A stretch of 20,781 nt of DNA from an uncultured Hymenobacter sp. (GTDB lineage: Bacteria; Bacteroidota; Bacteroidia; Cytophagales; Hymenobacteraceae): positions 1 to 20,781 of the forward strand of contig CALMOO010000156.1 of assembly GCA_937871705.1 (NCBI GenBank). The letters are read 5' to 3'. Below, in pieces: positions 1-6,990 of this stretch (position 1 is its first letter; every line of letters begins with the position of its first letter). A program made the translations under genes and the position numbers. The notes below the pieces were generated by a model. That model worked only from the letters and a program-made list of their open reading frames with translations, was not told where the DNA came from and did no database searches.

Positions 1-696
1 GCAACCAGGTGACTATCATCACGACGAAGGATTTTATATCAGGCCGGATTATTTCGTCTGGATAACTGACGAAGGGCAAGGTGGCCGACGGGCAAATAAC
101 TAACCCATGGCGAGGCGCTGGAAGGCTGCCGCGGCATTGCCCATCTTTCGGGGCCGCTACACTTAAGCATTTATCGCAACCGGTATGCGGGTTGCCGCTA
201 GGCCCTACACAACCACGGCCTGCCCTACCAGCCGGAACTGGTATGCCTGGTTGAGCCAGGCCAGGCAGCCGGTGCCGCTGGCAGGCGCCGGCTGCTATCC
301 CTATCCCGGTCGCCCGATGCCGGGTTCTCATCTAACGACGCGGTAACCGCGGGAGCCCTACTTGTTTTGAAGGAGCAAGGCCGGCACATTCCGCAGGACG
401 TGGCTCTCGCCGGCTTCAGCAACGCCGAGTTTGCCACCCTTACTGAACCCCCGCTGACTACGGTAGACCAGTGCAGCCGGCACATGGGCAGCCTAGCGGT
501 GCGGCAACTGTTGCACTTGCTGCACCCAGCCCCTGGCGGCCAACCGCTCAACCCGGTGCTGCTTACGCCCAAGCTGCTAATCCGCAGCTCGTTTAATCCG
601 CAGCTCGTCGCGCCGGCTGACACCGAGCTAACGACGAGGCGGATTAGTAGTTACCCGCTCGTTCGACAGCAACCCCTACCACTAGCTGATGGCTAG
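1..696 (+). pseudogene. LacI-family transcriptional regulator, degraded C-terminal part
   Basis: Reading frame 1 gives the effector-binding half of a LacI/GalR regulator. Recognisable blocks are GCRGIAHLSGPLHLSIYRNR (from about 127), PDAGFSSNDAVTAGAL (about 316), and IPQDVALAGFSNAEFATLTE with PPLTTVDQ just after it (about 388-474), a typical LacI-family C-terminal core. The frame is broken by stops at 10-12, 67-69, 97-99 and 199-201, so no intact protein can be made. The longest open piece (367-696) has no DNA-binding domain. The helix-turn-helix end would lie left of the window. The gene points toward the amylase at 735, so it was plausibly the local sugar-responsive regulator. Family assignment is firm; the original effector is unknown. 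Confidence 0.8.
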
Positions 697-734
697 GCTA
701 CCCAACAATTCCCACGCTCTTTTTCCCTTTTCCT

Positions 735-3137
735 ATGCAGCTGTTAGTACCCCGCTATTTATCTACTGCGTGCCGCCGGCTCACGGCCGTGTTCTTACTT
801 CTGGGGCTTAGCGCCGGCGCGGCGCGCGCACAACAGGTCGTGCTGGAAGGATTTTGGTGGAACTATCAGAACAATAACTATCCCAATGGCTGGGCTAATT
901 ACGTCGCTGACCTAGCTCCGCGCCTCAAGGCTATGGGTATCAATGCCGTGTGGATGCCACCGAACCTAAAAACCCGGATGCCGACCAACCAGGTTTATTC
1001 GAACGGCTATTCTCCCTTTGATAACTACGACCTCGGCGACAAGTATCAGCATGGCCGGCTGCGCACGAACTCGGGCACGAAGGACGAGCTACTACGATGC
1101 GTAGCCATTTTGCACGCCAATGGTATTGATGTGGTGCAGGACATCGTGCTCAATCACCTCGATGGCGCGGGCTCGGACGACAATAATACCGGGGGCCAGG
1201 ACCCGGCGGCGGCCGACGATGGGAAGACCAACCGCATGAAAAACTTTCGCTACGTGAGCTACACTTCGCCAGCCAGCAGCGAAACGGCCGCTAACTACCT
1301 GGCCCGGACCGGCCGGTTTCCTAAAAACTGGCAAAACTTTAACCCTAATCCCGGCAATAACACGACAACGGGCGACTGGAATGCCGCCTACTTTGGGCCC
1401 GATATCAGCTACTACACCGGCGCTTACGGCCAAAGCTCCAACGCTACCTATAACCCGGTGCAGGCCAGTGATTACATGCGCAACAGCACCCGGGGCTGGC
1501 TAGCCTGGTATAAAAAGCAGGTGGGTTTTGACGGCGTGCGCCTGGATGCAGTAAAACTGTTCCCAGACTTTGCCACGGATGATTTTTTGAACAGCCTGCA
1601 AAACAATGCCGGTTGGGCCAGTGGCGGCGCTACGATGTTTGCCGTAGGCGAATATGCCCAGGCTACTACTGCCCAGATGGACCAGTGGGTAGCCAACGTG
1701 AATAACCGCGCCGGCACGTTTGACTTTTCACTGCGCAGCGGCCTGCTCTCGCTCATCAGCGGCAATGGGGCCTTTAACATCGGCTCGCTGCCCAGCTACC
1801 AGCAGGGGACCCGCGTGGTCACCATCAACGGGACGATGGTGCACCGCACGGTGCCATTTGTAAATAACCACGACACTTTTCGGCCCAATGTGGACGCCAG
1901 CGGCAACTACATTAGTTGGGATACGGGCGGAGAGCTGTACCCGCACATTGATCCCTCTGACCCGCGCCTTTCCGCGGCCTACGCCGTGGCCCTGGCCGTG
2001 GATGGCTCACCCCAGATTTTTTTTGAAGACCTGTTCAACATTGGCACCACTGGCAAGCGCTTCACCCATAACCCCCGCAACGCCACCGACCTACCCGTCC
2101 GCTCCGACCTCGAAAACCTGATTTGGTGTCATCAGAACCTACACTTCAAGGATGGCGCATATAAAGTGCCCCTGCAAACCAACGATTACCTGATAATTGA
2201 GCGCAGCACCAAGGCTATTATCGGCATCAGCGATAGCTGGGACACCTGGCAGAACGTCACCGTTAGCTGCGACTTCCCGGCCGGCACTGTGCTCAAGGAC
2301 TACTCCGGCGCTAATGGCAACGCCACGGCAACCGTTAGTGCCACTAAGACGGTGAGCATCAATACGCCGCCTTGCAACGGCACGGCCGCAGGCGGCCGCC
2401 GCGGCTACTCGGTGTGGGCACCCGTCAACGCCGTCACTAACTATACCCTCACCGGTCGCGCTACCACGCAGGAATGGGAGTTGGCTGATGACCTCGGCGA
2501 CTCCGACAGCCGCTCGCTCGGTCAGGGCGGGCAGCTGCCCGCCGGCTCCACGACCTACCGCACTGCGGGCCGCATTTACGTGGGGGCCGGGAAGAACATT
2601 AGTTATACCCTCTACCCCAGCGACGCTACCCGCAACTTGACGGTAACCGTATTTGACAATACCGGAACGGCGCTTAACAGCGCGAGTGGCATAGGTTCGT
2701 TCAGTGGCTCCTTCACCCCGACCACCGAGGGCTGGTACCTGCTCAAGGTTAAGAATAGCGCAGCTACCAATCCGGGACAGCGCTGCAACTTGAAAGTAAC
2801 CTACACGCCACCCACCGTGGCAGCCGGAGCAATCGCCAACCGGGTGACTACCCCGCTAGCCGCAACCAGCAGCGGGGAAGAGCAAGCCCCCGAGTTAAGC
2901 GTTTTCCCGAACCCTACCACGAGCGATGCCATTACCCTAAGTCTGCAAGCCCCCACTGCCCAGCTAGTAGCCTTGCAGCTCTATGACTCGGCTGGTCGCC
3001 TGGTGCACGAGCAATCCGTTCAGCTGGTTTCCGGTCTCAATAGTTTGCAGCTCACCCCGGCTAAGTCGCTGCCAAGTGGCCTCTACTACTTACGAGTGCC
3101 GGAGTTGCAGCTAAGCCGGCAGTTGGGCCTTAACTAG
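735..3137 (+). CDS. Secreted GH13 alpha-amylase with T9SS sorting domain
   Basis: An 800-residue endo-acting alpha-amylase of glycoside hydrolase family 13, predicted to cleave alpha-1,4 links in starch outside the cell. A signal peptide spans about residues 1-32 (cleavage after ARA). All four GH13 motifs are present: region I DIVLNH (136-141), region II GVRLDAVK with nucleophile Asp271, region III VGEYA with acid/base Glu306, and region IV NNHD with Asp380. The barrel is followed by a GH13 C-terminal beta domain (to about 560), a further beta-sandwich (about 565-690, probably carbohydrate-binding or structural), and a type A T9SS sorting domain from about 720 starting at VFPNP. The ATG at 735 follows a pyrimidine-rich leader; no Shine-Dalgarno is visible. 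It is codirectional with the LacI remnant and the next amylase. Family is certain; exact product specificity is not. Confidence 0.93.
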   Translation: MQLLVPRYLSTACRRLTAVFLLLGLSAGAARAQQVVLEGFWWNYQNNNYPNGWANYVADLAPRLKAMGINAVWMPPNLKTRMPTNQVYSNGYSPFDNYDLGDKYQHGRLRTNSGTKDELLRCVAILHANGIDVVQDIVLNHLDGAGSDDNNTGGQDPAAADDGKTNRMKNFRYVSYTSPASSETAANYLARTGRFPKNWQNFNPNPGNNTTTGDWNAAYFGPDISYYTGAYGQSSNATYNPVQASDYMRNSTRGWLAWYKKQVGFDGVRLDAVKLFPDFATDDFLNSLQNNAGWASGGATMFAVGEYAQATTAQMDQWVANVNNRAGTFDFSLRSGLLSLISGNGAFNIGSLPSYQQGTRVVTINGTMVHRTVPFVNNHDTFRPNVDASGNYISWDTGGELYPHIDPSDPRLSAAYAVALAVDGSPQIFFEDLFNIGTTGKRFTHNPRNATDLPVRSDLENLIWCHQNLHFKDGAYKVPLQTNDYLIIERSTKAIIGISDSWDTWQNVTVSCDFPAGTVLKDYSGANGNATATVSATKTVSINTPPCNGTAAGGRRGYSVWAPVNAVTNYTLTGRATTQEWELADDLGDSDSRSLGQGGQLPAGSTTYRTAGRIYVGAGKNISYTLYPSDATRNLTVTVFDNTGTALNSASGIGSFSGSFTPTTEGWYLLKVKNSAATNPGQRCNLKVTYTPPTVAAGAIANRVTTPLAATSSGEEQAPELSVFPNPTTSDAITLSLQAPTAQLVALQLYDSAGRLVHEQSVQLVSGLNSLQLTPAKSLPSGLYYLRVPELQLSRQLGLN

Positions 3138-3178
3138 CGTTAGTCCTCATCTCCTGCTAGCTCTATCCACGGTTAGCA

Positions 3179-3201
3179 AAAGCAAGGCAACGGCCTGCTT
3201 T
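3179..3201 (+). terminator. Possible terminator hairpin after the first amylase
   Basis: AAAGCAAGGC and GCCTGCTTT form a short stem with one bulged A around an AACG loop, 42 bases past the amylase stop. The right arm ends in TTT, but no longer T-run follows, so termination would be weak. A second small dyad, TACTGT/ACAGTA, lies at 3208-3222. Confidence 0.4.
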
Positions 3202-3370
3202 AAAGAGTACTGTGAAACAGTAGCTGGTGGTTGGTGGCTTGCAGCTGTCAGCATGAAAGAACGCAGCAAAACCGATGTAAATGGCGCAAAACTCTGGGGA
3301 TGAGCAAGAGCGAAGAATACGCCATAAAGTAGCCGCAGTCACATACATAACTAAAAAACGACCACTTTTT

Positions 3371-6157
3371 ATGGAAATCAATCCCAAAGGGAGGCCTCTG
3401 GTACTCACCTTGCTAACCGCAATTTTTACGGTTGTGTTCTCCACTGTTTTCGCCCAAGACCCAGGGCAATACAGCACCCCTTTTAGTGGGGTTCCCGATA
3501 CTAGGGATATCACTATTTACCAGGTAAATATACGGGCATTTAGCCCGGGGAGCAATTTAGCCGGTGTTACTTCCAGATTAGATAAAATCAAAGAGCTAGG
3601 GGCCAATGTTGTTTACCTAATGCCGGTTTTCCCGGTGGGCACCGATGCAAGAAGTAAGGTTGCCAGCGCTGCTTCTCCTTACTGCGTCAAGGACTTTACC
3701 GCAGTAGGAACGGAATATGGAACATTGGCGGACTTGCGCAACCTGGTTGAGGGGGCGCACAGCCGGGGCATGGCGGTAATGCTTGATTGGGTAGTCAACC
3801 AAACTTCCTGGGATCATCCCTGGATTACGCAACACCCCGACTGGTACGTGCGAGATGCAAATGGTGTTATTCAACCATTGGGGTCATACCCGGATGTGGC
3901 GGCACTTGATGTGAATAATGTAGACCTGCGCAATGCCATGATTAAGGCGATGCGCTACTGGATTTTTGCGGCCAACGTAGATGGTTTCCGGTGTGACTTT
4001 GCGGACAATCCAGGGCTTGATTTCTGGAAGCAGACCATAGATAACTTAAGAAGCATAAAAGCCCATAAGCTTCTTATGCTGGCTGAAGGCGAGCGCGTAG
4101 AAAATTTTAACGCTGGATTTGACTTAAATTATGGATTTAAGTTTTACAATAACGCGCTGAAGCCTATACATGCGGGCGCTCCGGTAACAACTATTCAAAC
4201 CACGACGGATATAGAATATACCTATGCCAACGCTACGCAGCAGATAGCCCGTTATACAGGTAACCACGATACGAATGGCTCAGAAGGTACTCCGCTTGAA
4301 GTATTTGGCGGAACGGCTGGGGTAATGACAAACTTCGTGGTAGCGGCTTACATGAAAGGCGTACCCTTTATATACGGTGGTCAGGAAGTGGCATTTGCCC
4401 AAAGAATACCTTTCCCCTGGGATGGGGTAGACATTGACTGGAGCCAAAATGCCAATGTTACTGAGGAGTTTAAAAACGTTATTGGCTTTAGAAACAGCAG
4501 TACGGCCATCCGGCGGGGCGTAATGGCCAATTATTCTGATTTGAATATTTGTGCTTTTACAAAAATAGCTGGTACAGAAAAAGTCCTGGTATTTTCTAAT
4601 CTTAGAGGAACTGCCTCTAATTATGTCATGCCAGCTGCGTTGGCCGGCACTTACCAAGATGCTTTTACTGGCGCTACCGTAACCTTAACTGCCGGCGCTA
4701 CCCTGGCTTTGAAAGGTTTTGAATACCGTACGCTAACCACGATGAATATTCCGGCCTTTACCCGGATAGCTGTCTCGCCCTTAAACACCAGTATTGTTAT
4801 TGGTGCTACCCAACAACTTACCGCAACCATAACCCCATTAGCTGCCAAAAATAAGTCAGTAACCTGGAGCTCCAGCAATGCTAGTGTAGCTACCGTTGAT
4901 GCATCCGGCTTGGTTACCGGCATTGCCAAGGGTAGTGTTACGATTACGGCTACTATAAACGGCAATAAAATCGCCACATCGGCCGTTACAGTTATGGAAC
5001 CCAACAGGTTCACGGTCAACTTTTATAAGCCAGTGGGCTGGGGCACGGGCGTAAATGTGTACTGGTACAATGCGCAGCCGGCCGGTTCACTGCCTAGTCC
5101 TGCCTGGCCCGGCGTAAGCATGACGGATAACGGGGACGGCTGGTATAGCTACACGTTTACCAATATCTCCGCTACCACAGTTATTTTCAATGATGGCACC
5201 CGGCAATCAGCCGATTTGACCAGGGACAAAACTGGTTGGTATGTAAATGGGATCTGGTACGATACTAAACCGGAAGTTTCAACTAACACGTTTACGGTTA
5301 ACTTCTTCAGGCCATCAGGTTGGGGTACGGGCGTAAACGTATACTGGTATAACGCGCAGCCGGCCAGTGCGCCGGTCAGCCCTTCCTGGCCGGGCGCAAG
5401 CATGACCGATAACGGGGACGGCTGGTATAGCTACACGTTTACCAATACTGATGCGGCAGTTCTAATTTTCAATGACGGCACCAATCAGACACCTGATGGT
5501 AGCAGGGATAGAACCGGTTGGTATCTGAATGGCACCTGGTACGACACCAAGCCGCAGATTCCAAGCAATGGTTTCACGGTCAACTTCTATAAGCCAGCGG
5601 GTTGGGGCACGGGCGTGAATGTGTACTGGTACAACGCGCAGCCAGCCGGATCGCTGCCTAGCCCTGCCTGGCCCGGCGTAAGCATGACGGATAACCGGGA
5701 CGGCTGGTATAGCTACACGTTCAAGGACATTTCTTCTGCCGTTCTCATTTTTAATGACGACACCAATCAGACAGCTGATGGTGTAAGAGACAAGACTGGT
5801 TGGTATGTAAATGGTACCTGGTACGATACCAAACCCGGCATTGCCCTGAGCTCGGCCACTAGTAATCTACTTGCTGTTAACTCAGCAGCCAAAGCAACTG
5901 ATGATGAAGCGCAGACAGCCACTTCTGTGCAGCTATTTCCCAACCCTGCAAAGGATAATGTATTTAGCATATATATACCCGGTTTGCCTAAGAATGAAGT
6001 AGCAACTGTTTTTGTTCTGGATGTAAACGGAAGGATAGCACTAAAAACGGAGGTACATCAATCAGCCATAATCAGCCATAATCTGACGGCAGGAATATAC
6101 ATCGTCCGGATAAGGACCAAGGGGATGAGTATTACGAAAAAGCTTATCGTGGAATAG
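3371..6157 (+). CDS. Secreted GH13 alpha-amylase with Big2 domain, three starch-binding modules and T9SS domain
   Basis: A 928-residue multi-domain amylase. The frame is open from ATG 3281, but ATG 3371 starts directly at a signal peptide (about 1-29, ending VFAQ), so it is preferred. GH13 motifs: region I DWVVNQ (139-144), region II GFRCDFAD with nucleophile Asp209, region III LAEGE with acid/base Glu239, and region IV GNHD with Asp300. Region I has Gln144 where the family usually has His. After the barrel come a Big2-like Ig domain (about 463-543), three tandem modules of 88 residues (547-634, 641-728, 735-822) rich in Trp and Tyr and resembling CBM26-type starch-binding modules, and a T9SS sorting domain from about 853 (LFPNP). 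It is codirectional with the upstream amylase and more AT-rich than its neighbours. It probably binds and degrades granular or insoluble starch outside the cell. Confidence 0.92.
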   Translation: MEINPKGRPLVLTLLTAIFTVVFSTVFAQDPGQYSTPFSGVPDTRDITIYQVNIRAFSPGSNLAGVTSRLDKIKELGANVVYLMPVFPVGTDARSKVASAASPYCVKDFTAVGTEYGTLADLRNLVEGAHSRGMAVMLDWVVNQTSWDHPWITQHPDWYVRDANGVIQPLGSYPDVAALDVNNVDLRNAMIKAMRYWIFAANVDGFRCDFADNPGLDFWKQTIDNLRSIKAHKLLMLAEGERVENFNAGFDLNYGFKFYNNALKPIHAGAPVTTIQTTTDIEYTYANATQQIARYTGNHDTNGSEGTPLEVFGGTAGVMTNFVVAAYMKGVPFIYGGQEVAFAQRIPFPWDGVDIDWSQNANVTEEFKNVIGFRNSSTAIRRGVMANYSDLNICAFTKIAGTEKVLVFSNLRGTASNYVMPAALAGTYQDAFTGATVTLTAGATLALKGFEYRTLTTMNIPAFTRIAVSPLNTSIVIGATQQLTATITPLAAKNKSVTWSSSNASVATVDASGLVTGIAKGSVTITATINGNKIATSAVTVMEPNRFTVNFYKPVGWGTGVNVYWYNAQPAGSLPSPAWPGVSMTDNGDGWYSYTFTNISATTVIFNDGTRQSADLTRDKTGWYVNGIWYDTKPEVSTNTFTVNFFRPSGWGTGVNVYWYNAQPASAPVSPSWPGASMTDNGDGWYSYTFTNTDAAVLIFNDGTNQTPDGSRDRTGWYLNGTWYDTKPQIPSNGFTVNFYKPAGWGTGVNVYWYNAQPAGSLPSPAWPGVSMTDNRDGWYSYTFKDISSAVLIFNDDTNQTADGVRDKTGWYVNGTWYDTKPGIALSSATSNLLAVNSAAKATDDEAQTATSVQLFPNPAKDNVFSIYIPGLPKNEVATVFVLDVNGRIALKTEVHQSAIISHNLTAGIYIVRIRTKGMSITKKLIVE
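5009..5836 (+). repeat. Three in-frame tandem repeats encoding starch-binding modules (period 282 bp)
   Basis: Units lie at 5009-5272, 5291-5554 and 5573-5836. Each is 264 bp of module plus an 18-bp linker, giving an exact 94-codon period. Each unit encodes FTVNF, then GWGTGVNVYWYNAQPA, SWPG or AWPG, GWYSYTF, IFNDGT or IFNDDT, and GWYxNGxWYDTKP. Units 1 and 3 look closer to each other than to unit 2. Unit 3 has NRDGW where units 1 and 2 have NGDGW. Confidence 0.9.
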
Positions 6158-6182
6158 CCCTGAGCAATTAGCAGATACTAGT

Positions 6183-6217
6183 GAAAAGAGGGTGCCTTAA
6201 TAGGGAACCCTCTTTTC
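6183..6217 (+). terminator. Intrinsic terminator after the multi-domain amylase
   Basis: GAAAAGAGGGT (6183-6193) and ACCCTCTTTTC (6207-6217) form a perfect 11-bp stem around a 13-base loop, followed by CTTTTA. It starts 26 bases after the amylase stop. The A-rich left flank means it could also act on leftward transcription. Confidence 0.75.
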
Positions 6218-6419
6218 CTTTTAGAGGCTTTGGTGTAAATGAAGGCAAAGGAATAAAACGATTAGCAGCAGTAATTTTCAAACCGTAAGAACCGAACCAG
6301 ATTGCCTGATTTATGGTGATCAAGTAAGAATGGACACGGCGGAAGTAACCTTTCCCTAGCTTGGAAGCAGCCAAACCGGCCAGTAATCGGCGGTGAACCA
6401 AGTAGCATGCAACCTTATG
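6218..6419 (-). pseudogene. LytTR DNA-binding domain remnant
   Basis: The minus strand encodes LAGLAASKLGKGYFRRVHS followed by YLITINQAI, SYGLKI and RFIPL. This is the order of a LytTR domain: the conserved FxRVHRSY core (here RRVHSY, one residue short), the following strands, then IPL near the end. There is no response-regulator receiver domain, no plausible full start, and the reading runs into the neighbouring amylase's terminator at its 3' end. I read it as the leftover C-terminal end of a LytTR-type regulator. The match is by eye. Confidence 0.5.
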
Positions 6420-6774
6420 TGCCGAAGCGGTCTGTCGCGTAGCTGAAGATTAACACTCGCCCACACGGGAGGCGCGAGTGTGGTCATGAGCGAGGCGCTG
6501 CTCGTGCCCACACTCGTGCCCCATGGACAGGGCCTTATAACAGGAGGCAAGCAGCTGCCAGCACGAGTTGCCCGTGCTGTAACGGAGCGCGATACGTTCG
6601 AAAGAACTTAAATCATTTATACCCATTTAATCTATTAAGCACCTAGCTTCCAGAATATTACACAGCAAAAGTCAGCTTGTGTGATATTAGTGTTAAAGGC
6701 AATCTACTACGGGCTTCCTACTGAGTGCATGGAAAGGGAGGTATCTTGGATAAGTGGGGATCGAGCCGGCTAGG

Positions 6775-6861
6775 TAGCTGGGAACGAAGGGATATTTGAC
6801 AAAAAAGCGCTACCTGCTTGGGTAAGCGCTTTTTTGTCAAATATCCCTTCGTTCCCAGCTA
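6775..6861. repeat. Perfect 37-bp inverted repeat with 13-base spacer
   Basis: The left arm (6775-6811, beginning TAGCTGGGAACGAAGGG) is exactly complementary to the right arm (6825-6861), with spacer 6812-6824. The inner part is AAAAAAGCGCT...AGCGCTTTTTT, the shape of a bidirectional intrinsic terminator. Perfect symmetry then continues for another 26 bp, far more than termination needs. It lies 130 bp upstream of the regulator start. It could be a long stem-loop terminator, a foldback or MITE-like element, or a regulatory cruciform. Confidence 0.9.
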
Positions 6862-6990
6862 TCGTCACTCTGTGCTTCCTCATCTGCAGCTTCTTAAACG
6901 CAATGCCCTAAACAACTAAACCACCCCAAGCCTAGCCTCTCTACCTTTGATTACTTGAATGATGTACTAGTCTCGTCCCCTTCCACCTTC

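Larger units (their letters stand above)
6218..6990. other. Gene-poor interval between amylase and regulator
   Basis: No intact gene is visible. From left to right it holds a minus-strand LytTR remnant (about 6218-6419), two mutually exclusive short dyads built on ACACTCG/CGAGTGT (6453-6516), an 11-bp dyad with one mismatch (AATATTACACA at 6654-6664 with TGTGTGATATT at 6678-6688), and the 37-bp perfect palindrome at 6775-6861. The promoter of the downstream regulator probably lies between the palindrome and 6990, but no clear -33/-7 Bacteroidota promoter match was found. Confidence 0.6.

Noticed and set aside
2..103. Open frame 2 from the window edge to TAA at 101-103, possible tail of an upstream gene
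   Set aside because: Only 33 codons and no recognised motif. Frame 1 across the same bases aligns with LacI-family sequence, so it is more likely a shadow of the pseudogene.
3281..3370. Longer N-terminus (ATG 3281) for the multi-domain amylase
   Set aside because: It would bury the signal peptide 30 residues in with a charged leader; ATG 3371 gives a normal exported protein.
6453..6516. Overlapping ACACTCG/CGAGTGT dyads as an attenuator or riboswitch
   Set aside because: The arms are short, no conserved riboswitch core is visible, and no gene follows closely in either direction.
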